Shown in pieces: positions 53,723 through 64,000 of a DNA stretch of 64,000 nucleotides; positions within the stretch are counted from its first letter, which is position 1; each line of letters begins with the position of its first letter. The DNA comes from Paraspadella gotoi. Its lineage: Eukaryota > Chaetognatha. The stretch is from contig JBJCIZ010000207.1 of NCBI GenBank assembly GCA_051294375.1, forward strand, positions 92,389 through 156,388, read 5' to 3'. The notes beneath the pieces were generated by a model. That model had not been told where the DNA came from. It made no database searches and worked only from the letters and a program-made list of their open reading frames with translations. The position numbers and the translations under genes were made by a program.

Positions 53723-54316
53723 GTGGTTTACCTCGTCGCATCCATGCTGACAATGCTNNNNNNNNNNNNNNNNNNNNNNNNNCTTTGTAAATCAAACACT
53801 CCCTCAGCCAATATCCTTAGTCGACACGGGGTGGAGTTGATACATGGATTGGCAAATGTGTCAAGATGTCAGTCTAAAGTAGAGAGATTCATCAATTCTA
53901 TTACGAGAATAATGCTCAAATTACAAGAACATGAACCTCATCTTCCATTTCATTCTCTCGTCGGCGAAGCTAGAGTAGTTTACAATTCAACTTGTACAGA
54001 TATTCTATCTGGAAAAAGTCCATCTGACGTCAATTTTTGTCGTTCATCTGCAAATCTGTTGGACTCGGACGGAGAACTGCCATCTAGTGGCGTGACGGCG
54101 CCGGCAAAGAGTGTGAGAGAAAGGAAAGTGGATCAAGATGCGTGGGAAATAGTTGCCAAAATAGCAACGAATTCATTCAAGTGCCATTCTCTAGTCTTTG
54201 GAGGATTCAGAGTAATCCCTGGAGATCATCTCATTCGTTCAAGTCTATCCCGAGAGAGTCTCATCAAATTGGTTGACAAGATGAGAACATTAGACCGCCG
54301 TGCCATGCCCGTCTGA
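53723..54316 (+). CDS. Gypsy-3 integrase fragment (copy A), with gap
   Basis: After the 25-N gap (53758-53782) the frame reads ILSRHGVELIHGLANVSRCQ, SKVERFINSITRIMLKLQEH and LVGEARVVYNSTCTDILSGK. The K-V-E of SKVERF is the catalytic Glu region of the DDE core, and VVYNSTCTDILSGKSPSDV is the usual 'aYNst.h..tg.sP.elvfG' end of the core. After this a 90-residue C-terminal domain (VIPGDHLIRSSLSRESLIKL) follows. The same sequence is in copy B at about 59545-60330, broken by indels. This is the best frame of the family's integrase C-terminal half. Confidence 0.75.
   Translation: MVYLVASMLTMXXXXXXXXXLCKSNTPSANILSRHGVELIHGLANVSRCQSKVERFINSITRIMLKLQEHEPHLPFHSLVGEARVVYNSTCTDILSGKSPSDVNFCRSSANLLDSDGELPSSGVTAPAKSVRERKVDQDAWEIVAKIATNSFKCHSLVFGGFRVIPGDHLIRSSLSRESLIKLVDKMRTLDRRAMPV
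53758..53782. other. assembly gap (25 N)
   Basis: Inside the integrase frame; the corresponding bases in copy B are at about 59586. Confidence 0.98.
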
Positions 54317-54800
54317 GGACCGCCTCTTACCCGTTTGGCTGCTCGCCGCTCTGCTTCTGCAAATGCCAAGGCCGTGGATGCAAATTATCTTCTTTTTGTT
54401 GAGACATCATAAACAATTTACTAAATGTTGACTAATAAATTTTGTTTTATTATTCTGACTAGAAACCTTAATGTATTTCGTTACAATTGATAAATTTCAA
54501 TGTTGTTTTTTGAAACTTATTTAAGGAATACAATTGTTTAATTAAAAATGTGTTACAAAAAAAAATTGTATTAAATGTTGCAGAATACAGTTGCAATAGA
54601 TTAAATTGGCGAAATGTTATTTACATGATGAATTGCACGTGTCTTTTGTTTACTTTTTTCTCGGTGATAAGACCGGCCCTGGGTTTGTGTTGGGTTTGTG
54701 AAGAGTCTATAGAACGAATTAGAGAATGGGTGACCACTTGTAAATTTCACTGTATAATTGATTAATATATATTATTCAATCATTATTATACTCATATAGT
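54317..54800 (+). repeat. Gypsy-3 downstream region (copy A)
   Basis: 54690-54800 (GAACGAATTAGAGAATGGGT to CATATAGTAGACC) matches 60657-60754 in copy B closely. It probably belongs to the element's 3' part. Confidence 0.6.
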
Positions 54801-55749
54801 AGACCTCAAGTTTGTAGAATTCGTCAGGATTCTTCTTTTTCAAGCACTGGCGGACTACAGTTTGAGAGATGTAAGGGAGTCATGAGAAAATGGTCGAAAC
54901 TATACAATTAATTATATGTGATATTAATCATAATAAATTAATTTTGATTACATGTATGTCGTATAAATCAAATCTTTTGAGATTCAGGTTGAAGAGAAAG
55001 GCACCGATCACCCTGACACCTGCGAGATTCTTAACGGCGGACAAGTCGCTTGAAAATGTTAAGATTGCCATGGAGTTTGAGAGGGGGATCGCTATATGTG
55101 TGAGCTAAAAATTAAATTTATTAATTGTGATAACTGATCAAAAATAAATATTGCATGTTGAACCAATATTTAAATCAGAAACGATCAATAATCAATGTGA
55201 CAGTAAATTTTTTCGCGATAAATGGTAAAAGTTTTTTTTCGTTTTTTTCCATAGAAAAAAATTGATTATATTTAATTCCGTTTTGAATTGTTTAAGAATT
55301 ATTGCATTTCGAATTCAACTTATTTGTGCATTTAGAAAAATTTATTCTAATAATTGAATTCGTCGTTATGATTTTATATTTGAATTGTTTTGCATTCAAT
55401 ATCTACTTTCGTCTGCGTAATGCAATTTTCTTGTCTTTTGTTTTACAAAAAGTTTGATAACTTACGTAAATTTAAAAAGAGCATCGACTTACCGTAAATT
55501 TTTTGATTAGTTTGAAAATTGTTAGCTTATGAAATTTATTTAGAAAGAGTGTGTGAAATAAGATTTGATATTAATTCCATTTTATATATTCGCGATTTCA
55601 TTGACCGTTACAATTATTGTCTATCCTTGTGGAATTTTATAGTGTTATTTTGGCTTAAAAATTTTTATTTTTTTAACCCTGAGTGAATTTATAGTATCGT
55701 TTTTAGAAATATTATTTTGTATTTTTGAAATTTTAGTAGCATGGCCGAG
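54801..55749. other. AT-rich DNA, no clear gene
   Basis: Short frames only (for example 54890-55108, 72 residues, unrecognised). Probably element 3' sequence or spacer before the next LTR. Confidence 0.5.
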
Positions 55750-55989
55750 TGAAGATTGAGAGAAAGAATTCGGTGAATTACAAAAATGTAAATAATATTT
55801 CTCGGCCTAAAATTCCATTCTCATTTACATTCCTACTTTGGTAAACAAAGTAGTTCATATAAAAGTCATTGTTATTTTATTCTCGCGCTCATTATGATTA
55901 TTGCTTTTCCCTTCGATGTTATACTGAAATAAACTCTCGTTCATTTTACTTTGGTATCGAATTCCTTTCACTAAAAATTCCGTCCTCCA
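55750..55989 (+). repeat. Gypsy-3 LTR (copy B)
   Basis: TATAAAAG at 55858-55865 and AATAAA near 55928. It is followed by a primer-site-like sequence, so it acts as a 5' LTR here. Confidence 0.85.
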
Positions 55990-56353
55990 CTTGGTGTTCA
56001 GCGCTGGTTACGAATAAAGTTTTTTTTAAGCCTCCGAAGGAAATACTCGTTCGTCGCTACCTAAATTTCGGCAAATTAAAAGAGAAAATCCAGGATTACG
56101 CTTCGCGTCTATCTTTTCAAAATTTTTTCCGTGCCTTTGCGATTCAACAAAAGGACATCGAATTTGAAGTAAGATTGCTCTGGTTTATTATGATGCAAGG
56201 AATTATAGAAAAAGTATTGGGCCCTTATTATTTTTTCATATAATAAATTGCTGATTGTCTAGACCAGAATAATTCGTTACCAATTCATAATTTTTTCTTC
56301 CAAGGTCTATCGCAGATCTTACCTTACCTTTTTCTTGAGTTTTTATTTTAGTT

Positions 56354-57470
56354 ATGGCATCGGGGGAACCGTCGGTCTGGACCGCCAGATTGGCGAATGG
56401 GAACCATTGCAATTCAAACAGGCGGACGATCTAAAGAGAGTCGTTCCTCGATCAATTGGACGAGGAATCGATGCGCGGCGTGCAGAAGGATCGACATCGA
56501 CATTCATGGTGGATCGACGAAAGACCTGCAGAAGGGTTCCTCTCACGATGAGGAATACGTCAAAGTTTGAAAAAGGCGGTAGACGATATGAGAGAGATGA
56601 TGTAGAGAGGAAATCAAAGGATGAGAGGATTGTTGAATTAGAAAGGAATCAACGAAAAGACTCATCAGAAGAGAGAGAGTGGAGTGAGAGAATGAGAGAG
56701 AGATGAGAGAGAGAGAGATAAGAATGGAAAAGTTGATGGAAGAGAGAGATGGATGATCGCTTCTTTAAGAGAGGATTTGGTTAAAGTGAAATCTGAAGTC
56801 CGGCAGAAGATAAAGTTAGTGTGTAAAACTACCCATGACTGGGTATGGGTGACGTAATGGACAAGACGATGAGTGATATTCTGGAGAATCATTGATATTG
56901 AATGTTGATGTTTTTTCTAACAGGATCGTCCTCGATCGCCCATTCCGGTGACGTCAACGGCGCCGGTCGTCTCTCAAGGATCGTCATACGACACGACGCT
57001 CGTCATTTCATCGAGCGTCTCTTCCATGGGCATGCCTCCGCCCGTGCTCATTCCTTTTTCACCAAGCCTTCCTTATGTTTTTCCGTCCTCCACTTTTCCA
57101 TCTCTCCCCACTTTCCGTCTATTTCCCTTACCCGCCTACTTCATTACCCGTTCCCCCTCCCGTGCCGTGCGTTCCTGCATCGTCTGCGGCGCCAGCGCCG
57201 CCGGGTCATCGATCACTTCCGGACGGAGCTCGTCGGCAAATCGATGAAGCAGATCAAGACGAAGTTGAAACAAACGACGACGCGTTTGCTTCCTGCAGAA
57301 AGAGTCCATCATCAGCAAGAATTGGCATGTTTTTCCCAAGTGAGTCTTTGGCGACGAAATCGCGCAATTGTTGTTGCCCATTCTGATGATAACCTTAACC
57401 TATTATGCAACATTTATCTCTCACACCCGTATACTCTGTGCACGAATATTTTTTGTCACTGAGAGGTCAC
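56354..57470 (+). pseudogene. Gypsy-3 gag (copy B), several frameshifts
   Basis: Starts MASGEPSVWTARLANG in the ATG frame, then shifts to the frame reading DDLKRVVPRSIGRGIDARRA and the E/R-rich coiled coil (RKSKDERIVELERNQRKDSS). After shifts it reads DRPRSPIPVTSTAPVV and, near 57240-57300, DEADQDEVETN. The 3' splice-like TTTTTATTTTAG precedes the ATG by 2 bases. The same order appears in copy C with different indels. Gag identity is inferred from position and the downstream knuckle. Confidence 0.6.
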
Positions 57471-57687
57471 CTATTCCCTAATTTTCAAAATAGTTGTCTT
57501 AGTTAAATATCAAACGATAAACAATCTAAAGGACAAACGGTTATGCAATTTTATTTACGTTTTTCTTATGTAATGAAAGCTTGGGAGCGGACGAAAACCA
57601 ATTTATTGCGATTTTATTTGTAAACTAAGATAAAAATGTTGCTCGCGTCGTAGAGTGCTTATCATCCGGGGGAAGGAACTTATCTGA

Positions 57688-58075
57688 TTGTGGCGAGCAC
57701 GCGATAGCCTGAAACCAATCGCGCGCGAAAGGCGCGACCGTCAATTGCGTCGATTTGCAATCGTCGGAGCAGATGACGTTTCCACCATCGAAGTTGGGGC
57801 GCAGGGCGGCAAAGCAGCGTTCAGGGGCGCCGTCGTGGCGTGGAATGGCGGACGTGGTGGACGAGGACGTTTGGTCCGAACGTGGGATGACTCAAAGAAA
57901 CCGGACGTTTTCTCGTTTAAGCCTCTATGAGCTCCCTCCTTCCACGTCGCTGTTACAATTGCTCTGAAAGTGCATGAAGATTTGGATCAATGTAAAGGAA
58001 AACCATGTTTATTTTGCGGAGAGTCTGGCCAGCATTTCCATCAGCTGTCCAAAGCAGCCCAAGAGTAAATCCGAA
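57688..58075 (+). pseudogene. Gypsy-3 gag C-terminus: GGR-rich region and zinc knuckles (copy B)
   Basis: Frame 57688-57930 contains the Gly/Arg-rich NGGRGGRGRLVRTWDD, an RNA-binding type of tail. Immediately after, in shifting frames, come RCYNCSESA/KVHEDLDQCK and KPCLFCGESGQHFHQLSK (about 57945-58060), resembling paired C-x2-C-x4-H zinc knuckles of a nucleocapsid. Copy C has the same at 63560-63690. Confidence 0.55.
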
Positions 58076-58269
58076 TTTGAGAGGTTAATGAAGGACGCAA
58101 AAGGGAAGAAGAATGCATGATGGGGCGCGGTCGAAGTCTCGTCAGTCATGATGTCGGCTGCGCCGTCAATGGCGTCTTGTGATTCTACAAAAACATGGAA
58201 ACGATTTTTCGGAAACGGGTCAAGAATAAACAAATGATTCAAATTCTACTGCATCAATTTTCGTCATCC

Positions 58270-59020
58270 GTCATCAAATTTTTCAACTGATTTTTCGTCA
58301 AATTTTTTGCAAAAAGCATCAACTTCTGCAGCCGCTACACCATCAGAACCTGCCTTTCTTCAATCAAGAAGAGAAAGTTCCGCTTGAATCACTTCTGAAT
58401 GAAAGTATTTCAGATGATTGTGTCAATTTTTGTAAAGCCAAGAAAGAGGACTACCTATGTCTAAGCTTAATTGTCTCCCAACATTGAAAATTCCAGCCGG
58501 GACCCGACTCCGGATATGGATGACACTGATGTGGACTGCATTTTCCGGCAAATGATTCCACTGATCGCGCATACCTCTCGGTCGGCAGTCGGTGACACAA
58601 GTAGAGTGTCATCATTGACTGGGATCCGGACAGTCTAATAAGAAGGAATTAGACAAAAGCAGCTATTCCATCACATTCAATTGTGCCTTACTCACAGTGA
58701 AGAGTGACAAGGCGTCGCAAGAAAGCGTTGAAATCAAGAAGTGGAAATGTCTTCTTGCCCCTTGGACAGTCTCAATTGTTCAACTCTCAGATAAAAGATG
58801 TAGCTTCAGGCCACACTGAGAATGTTTGACCGAAGTTGTGATGAGCAATTAAAGCCAAGGGAAGTTCCAGTTTTTGCAGACAAAGTTTCTCCAGAAAATC
58901 TTGGAAATGCAACAGGCGCCTGATGTAGTGAAAAAATTGATTATTTGAAGGAAAGAGGAAGTTGACCAAGATCAAGCCACTGAAGCTTTGCTTTTATCTA
59001 TGGGGACTTTGGCATTCCTC
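58270..59020 (+). pseudogene. Gypsy-3 region between gag and integrase (copy B), unassigned
   Basis: Reads in changing frames as acidic sequence (for example RDPTPDMDDTDVDCIFRQMI, about 58500-58560). It is duplicated at 60855-61566 after the gap. No protease DTG/DSG or RT motif seen. It may be a protease or linker that indels obscure. Confidence 0.4.
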
Positions 59021-59099
59021 GTCACCGCAGTCTCTTCCATCACTCAGTAATCAGGGAGTGCTATGCCTGTGGACAGCCCCTGATGGAGGAATCAAGTTT

Positions 59100-60330
59100 C
59101 TCCTTTTGTGTCTGAGATGGAATTTCATCGTCTTTTGAGTAAGACTCATGAAACAAATATTTCTGCTGGTCAATCAAGGTTCTATCTGTTGTTGTTGGAT
59201 GATCGCTTATCCTGCAGCAACTCATGTGGAGTGAATCAACCTTAAAAACTTTGGGAAAAAGTTACTACATTCATGGAATGAGAGAGAAGATTTCTACGTA
59301 CATCAGAAATTGTGCAATTTGCCTTCAGAACAATCACCAAAAAGGTTCCAGAGATGAAGGAGGGATGCAGACACCCATGGAGCCAGGAAACTCCGTTGTA
59401 ATTGACTTTGCAGGACCCTTCACAATGATGCTGCATTCCGTACATTTTTTGTGCTGTGGACCTCTCTCCAGATATGCATGGGCATTCCTACAAAATCTAC
59501 GCAAGACAAAGAAGTAGTGGAATTGTCTAATGAAGATAAGACAAGAGTGGAGTGGTTTACCTCGTCGCATCCCATGCTGACAATGCTCTTTGTAATCAAA
59601 CACTCCCTCAGCCAATATCCTTAGTCAACATGGAGTGGAGTTGATACATGGATTGGCAAATGTGTCAAGATGTCAGTCTAAAGTAGAGAGATTCATCCAA
59701 TTCAATTACGAGAAAATGCTCAATTGCAAGAACATGAACCTCATCTTCCATTTCATCTCTCGTCGGCGAGCTAGAGTAGTTTACAATTCAACTTTACAGA
59801 TATTCTTCTGAAAGAGTCCATCTGACGTCCATTTTGTCGTTCATCTGCAAACCTGTTGGACCCGGACGGAGAACTGCCATCTAGTGGCGTGACGGCGCGG
59901 CAAAGAGTGTGAGAGAAACATGGAAGCAAGGAGAAGACTTCAGATGACATTTTTGCGCCATGATGTGAACCGGGTTCCTTCAACGCCGGAAACGCGGAAA
60001 ATCCGAGAGATATCACATCTCATCTAAAAGTGGAGATTTAGTCATGAAGAAGAAAACTTCATTTTTCTTGGTTCTCCACGAAAAATTCAAGGAAAGTGGA
60101 TCAAGATTCGTGGGAAATAGTTGCCAAAATAGGCAACGAATTCATTCAAGTGCCATTCTCTAGTCTCTGGTGAATTTAAAGTATTCCCTGGAGATCATCT
60201 TATTCGTTCAAACTTGTCCAGAGAGAGCCTCATCAAATTGGTTGACAAAATGAGAACGCTGGACCCCGTGCCATGCCCGCCTGCGACCGCCTCTTTACCC
60301 GTTTGGCTGCTCGCCGCTTCTGCTTCTGCA
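59100..60330 (+). pseudogene. Gypsy-3 integrase (copy B)
   Basis: 59224-59517 reads STLKTLGKSYYIHGMREKIS, YIRNCAICLQNNHQ (the C-x2-C of the HHCC finger), MEPGNSVVIDFAGPF (first catalytic Asp) and GPLSRYAWAF. From 59545 the sequence matches copy A: SANILSQHGVELIHG, SKVERFI, then a broken end of core and C-terminal domain, closing near 60330. An extra stretch at about 59920-60090 (EARRRLQMTFLRHDVNRVPS) is absent from copy A. Overall Ty3/Gypsy-type integrase order; multiple frame changes. Confidence 0.7.
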
Positions 60331-60754
60331 ATGCAGGATCGCTATGATGAATTCATCTTTTTTCGCCGAATGAGAAAATTCCGTAAATGTGGGATTTTGA
60401 ATTTTGTATTCTTATTTTCACTAGATACTTCGTTGTATTTCGTTGCAATTGCTGTCTATTCAGATTTTTTTGAATTTTTTTAGTAATACCAATCGGTTTT
60501 CTGTTTGTTTAAATTAAATGTGACAAATAATTATTACATGCAATTTCAATAGATGAGATATATTGGCGAAATTTAATGATAATTGATGGATGCGAGCGTC
60601 TTTGTTTAAACGTGGGAGACGCGCACGGCGTTTGTGCCGGTCTTTTGCCGTGGCTGTAGAACGAATTAGAGAATGGGTGTGACCACTTGTAAATTTCACT
60701 GTATAATTGATTAATATATATTATTCAATCATTATTGTACTCACATAGTAGACC

Positions 60755-60854
60755 NNNNNNNNNNNNNNNNNNNNNNNNNNNNNNNNNNNNNNNNNNNNNN
60801 NNNNNNNNNNNNNNNNNNNNNNNNNNNNNNNNNNNNNNNNNNNNNNNNNNNNNN
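60755..60854. other. assembly gap (100 N)
   Basis: 100 N. After it the sequence jumps back to the gag-integrase linker of the same element family. Confidence 0.98.
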
Positions 60855-61297
60855 TTTTTCAACTGATTTTTCATCAAATTTTTTTGCAAAAGCATCAACT
60901 TCTGCAGCCGCTACACATCAGAACCTGCCTTTTCTCAATCAAGAGAGAAAGTTCCGCTTGAATCACTTCTGAATAAAAGTATTTCAGATGAATTATCTCA
61001 AATTTTTTGAAAGCAAGAAGAGGACTACTATGTCTAAGCTTAATATCTCCCACATTGAATGTCAGCCGGGACCCGACTCCGGATATGGATGACACTGAGT
61101 GGACGCATTTTCCGGCAAATGATTCCACTGATCCGGCACACCCTCCGTCGGCGACAAAGTAGAGTGTTCATCAGATGACTGGGATCCGGACAGTCTAATA
61201 GAGAAGGAATTAGACAAAAGGAGCTATTCCATTCTCTTCAATTAGTGTACTTCTACAGTAGAGTGACAAGGCGTCGCAGAAAGCGTGAAATCAAGAA

Positions 61298-61573
61298 GTG
61301 GAAAGGTCTTTTGCCCCTTGGACAGTCTCAATTGTTCAACTCTCAGATAAAGATGTAGCTTCAGGCCACACTGAGGAGTTGACGAAGTTGTGGATGAGCC
61401 AATTAAAGCCAAGGAAGTTCCAAGTTTTTGCAGACAAGTTCTCCAGAAAATCTTGGAAATGCAAACAGGCGCCTGATGTGAGTGAAAAAATTGATTATTT
61501 GAAGGAAAAGAGGAAGTTACCAGATAAGCATGAAGCTTTGCTTTTATCTATGGGGACTTTGCATTTTTTTTAA
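61298..61573 (+). CDS. Gypsy-3 linker frame (copy C)
   Basis: A 91-codon frame containing SIVQLSDKDVASGHTEELTK and RKSWKCKQAPDVSEKIDYLK, longer than its broken copy at 58755-59010. No domain recognised. It ends just past the permuted junction, so the true C-terminus is unknown. Confidence 0.4.
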   Translation: MERSFAPWTVSIVQLSDKDVASGHTEELTKLWMSQLKPRKFQVFADKFSRKSWKCKQAPDVSEKIDYLKEKRKLPDKHEALLLSMGTLHFF

Positions 61574-61897
61574 AGCCTCCGAAGGAATTTACTCGTTGTC
61601 GCTACCCTAATTTCGGCAAATTAAAAGAGAAAATCCAAAATTACGCTTCGCGTCAATCTTTTCCAAATTTTTTCCGTGCCTTTGCGTTCAACAAAAGGAC
61701 ATCGAATTTGAAGTAAGATTGCCTGGTTTATTATGATGCAAAGGAATTATAGAAAAAAGTATTGGGCCTTATTATTTTTTTCATATTAATAAAATTGCTT
61801 GATTATTTAGACCAGAATATTCGTTGCCATTTCATATTTTTCTTCCAGGTCTATCGCAGATTCTTACCTACCTTTTTCTTGAGTTTTTATTTTAGTT

Positions 61898-63086
61898 ATG
61901 GCATCGGGGGAACCGTCGGTCTGGACCGCAGATTGGCGAATGGGAGACCATTGCAATTCAAAACACGGACTATCAAAGAGAGTCGTTCCTCGATCTAATT
62001 GGAACGAGGAATCGATGCGCGGCATGCAGAAGGATCGACATTCGACCATCATGGTGGATCGACGAAGACATGCAAAAGGTTCCTCCACAGATGAGGAATA
62101 CGTTCAAAGTTTGAAAAAGGCGGTAGACGATATGGAGAGAGATGATTGTGGAGAGAAAATCTAAAGACGAGAGAGTTGCTGAGATTAGAGGTACTCAATG
62201 AAAGACTCATCAGAGAGAGAGAGAGTGGAGTGAGAGAGAGAGAGAGTGGAGAGAGAGAGAGAGTAAGAATGGATAAGTTGATGGAAGAGAGAGATGGAAT
62301 GATCGCTTCTTTTAAGAGAGGATTTGGTTAAGAGTGAAATCTGAAGTCCGGCAGAAGATAAAGTTAGTGTGTAAAACTACCATGACTGGGTAATGGGTGA
62401 CGTAATGGACAAGACGATGAGTGATATTCTGGAGAATCTTGATATTGATATGTCTGATGTTTTTTCTCAACAGGATCGTCCTCGATCGCCCATTCCGGTG
62501 ACGTCTACGGCGCCGGTCGTCTCTTCAAGGGATAGCGTCGTCATCACCCGACCAACGACGACTTCTGTCGACATCCATTGCATCGGGAGACGTGCTCTTT
62601 CCGTCGGGCATTTGCCGATCCCGCCCGTGACTTCAGTTCCTTTTTCCTTACCTAAGCCTTCTCCTACCATCCCGTTTTTTCCGTCTCACTTTTCCTTCTC
62701 TCCCCACTTTCCCGTCTATTTTCCCTTACCCGCCTGCTTCTCTGGCCCGTTCCCCTCCCGTGCCGTGCGTTCCTGCATCGTCTGCGGCGCCAGCGCCGCG
62801 AGGTCATCGATCAACTTGCCAGATGGAGTTTCGGTCGGCAAATTCGATGAAGCAGATCAAGACGAAGTTGAAACAAACGGACGACGCTTTGCTTTCTGCA
62901 GAAAGAGTCCATCATCAGCAAGAAATTGGCATGTTTTTCCCAAGTGAGTCTTTGACGACGAAAGTCGCAATTGTTGTTGCCCATTCTGATGATAACCTTA
63001 GACCTATTATGCAACATTTATCTCTCACACCCGTATACTCTGTGCACGAATATTTTTCTGTCACTGAGAGGTCACCTATTCCCTAA
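61898..63086 (+). pseudogene. Gypsy-3 gag (copy C), several frameshifts
   Basis: ATG at 61898 (MASGEPSVWTADWRMG, already shifted after residue 11 relative to copy A). SLKKAVDDMERDD, the coiled coil ERVRMDKLMEERDGMIASFK (about 62260-62320) and frame 62393-62947 (MGDVMDKTMSDILENLDIDM ... DRPRSPIPVTSTAPVV) follow. Frame 62760-63086 ends with VAIVVAHSDDNLRPIMQHLS. In copy C the middle part is open for 184 codons where copy B is broken. Confidence 0.6.
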
Positions 63087-63249
63087 TTTTTCAAAAATAG
63101 TTGTCTTAGTAAATATCAAACGATGAAACAATCTAAGACGAAACGGTTTATGCAATTTTATTTACGTTTTTCTTATGTAATGAGAAGCTTTGGGGAGGGA
63201 CGAAAACCAATTTATTTGCGATTTTATTTGTAAACTAAAAGATAAAAAT

Positions 63250-63730
63250 GTTGCTCGCCTTTGTAGAAGATGCTTATCATCAGGTGGAAGAGACTTATTC
63301 TGATGTGGCAAGGCAGCCGATAGCCTTGAAACCAATCGCGCCGCGAAAGGCGCGACCGTTAATTGCGTCGATTTCAATTGTCGGAGCAGATGGACGTTTC
63401 CACCATCAAAGTTTGGGGCGCAGGGCGGCAAAGCAGCGTTCAGGGGCGGCCGTCGTGGGAGTGGTGATATGGCGGACGTGGCGGACGAGGACGTTGGTCG
63501 GCGAATCGTGGCGATGACTCAAGTCAAACGGACGTTTTCGTCGTTTAAGCCTCTATGAGCTCCATCCTCCACGTCGTTGTATCAATTGTCTGAAAGTGCA
63601 TGAAGATTTGGATCAATGTAAGGAAAACATGTTTATTTTTGCGGAGAGTCGGGCCAGCATTTCTCCATCAGCTGTCTCAAAGCACCCAATAGTAAATCCG
63701 ATTTGAGAGTGTAATGAAGGACGCAAAAGG
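63250..63730 (+). pseudogene. Gypsy-3 gag C-terminus and zinc knuckle (copy C)
   Basis: Frame 63248-63517 (MLLAFVEDAYHQVEETYSDV ... PRKARPLIASISIVGADG) leads, through a Gly/Arg-rich region in another frame, to RRCINCLKVHEDLDQCKEN (about 63570-63630) and a second C/H unit. Same layout as copy B. Confidence 0.55.
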
Positions 63731-64000
63731 AAAGAAGAATGCATGATGGGCGCGGTCGAAATCTCGTCAGACGCTTCAGTCATGATGTCGACTGCGCCGT
63801 CAACGGCGTCTTTGGATTCTACAAAAACATGGAAACGAATTTTGCGGAACGGTTATAGATAAACAAACTGATTCAAATTTTACGGCACCATTTTCGTCAC
63901 CGTCATCAAATTTTTCAACTGATTTTTCATCAAATTTTTTGCAAAAAGCATCAACTTCTGCAGCCGCTACACCATCAGAACCTGCCTTTTCTCAATCAAG

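Larger units (their letters stand above)
55750..60754 (+). mobile_element. Gypsy-3 copy B: LTR to integrase
   Basis: LTR 55750-55989, primer-site-like TGGTGTTCAGCGC from 55992, leader, gag from 56354, zinc knuckles at about 57940-58060, an unassigned stretch, then integrase. No RT YxDD or RNase H landmark was found between knuckle and integrase, so either this copy lacks them or indels hide them. Ends at the 100-N gap. Confidence 0.75.
60855..64000 (+). mobile_element. Gypsy-3 copy C, segments in permuted order
   Basis: 60855-61566 matches 58275-59020 (linker). At about 61566 it switches to the leader: 61567-64000 matches 56020-58400 (leader, gag, knuckle, start of linker). No LTR is present at the switch. 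So the order is linker, leader, gag, knuckle, linker. It ends with the window. Confidence 0.8.

Overview
The window is nuclear DNA from an animal, very probably an invertebrate. The evidence is intron-bearing coding sequence of the metazoan Mediator kinase CDK8/CDK19, a Penelope-like element, a BEL/Pao element, several Ty3/Gypsy-like elements and tRNA-derived SINE-like sequences. There is no sign of operons or ribosome binding sites. The DNA is AT-rich, heavy in (GA)n/(TC)n microsatellites, and holds CCCTAA (TTAGGG-type) arrays, which argues weakly against insects and other arthropods with TTAGG telomeres. The phylum cannot be read from the sequence. Only one host gene is recognisable, on the minus strand: one CDK8 exon at 32296-32463 and the next at 16949-17171, separated by a 15.1 kb intron. 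Five N runs (1099-1198, 9990-10014, 50299-50398, 53758-53782, 60755-60854) and dense one-base indels between repeat copies show a draft assembly, so single frameshifts in the transposon genes should not be read as decay.

Layout, left to right. 1-3249: AT-rich DNA with a 22-bp minisatellite, (GA)n blocks and an 18-bp tandem array. 3250-13385: Ty3/Gypsy-like element (Gypsy-1, plus strand) with short LTRs, gag, protease, RT, RNase H and integrase; its pol 3' half is duplicated in tandem around a gap. 13386-16948: AT-rich DNA, a reverse-oriented LTR fused to what looks like the 3' half of a tRNA-Leu, and a CCCTAA array. 16949-32463: the two CDK8 exons and their intron. The intron holds a threefold nest: a Penelope-like element (21308-23832, minus, 12-bp target duplication) inside the gag of a BEL/Pao element (17827-26334, plus, 5-bp target duplication TAAGG), itself inside a minus-strand Gypsy element (Gypsy-2, 17390-31319).

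32464-49562: non-coding, repeat-dominated. It holds a GC-rich patch, a dispersed family with a conserved hairpin, tRNA-like SINE pieces, a 1.7 kb palindrome with a SINE-like insertion in one arm, a 1.4 kb small LTR element (TRIM-like, 4-bp TSD CTAC), two oppositely oriented 1.9 kb terminal-inverted-repeat transposons (42703-44610 and 46316-48225), and telomere-like arrays on the outer sides of that pair.

49563-64000: three partial copies of a third LTR retrotransposon family (Gypsy-3), in an order that suggests tandem insertion or misassembly, interrupted by unrelated DNA that carries a coiled-coil, Ala/Glu-rich reading frame.

The elements do not form a cooperating system. The biology on view is an AT-rich gene intron serving as a landing site for successive retroelements, and most elements are missing key catalytic parts.
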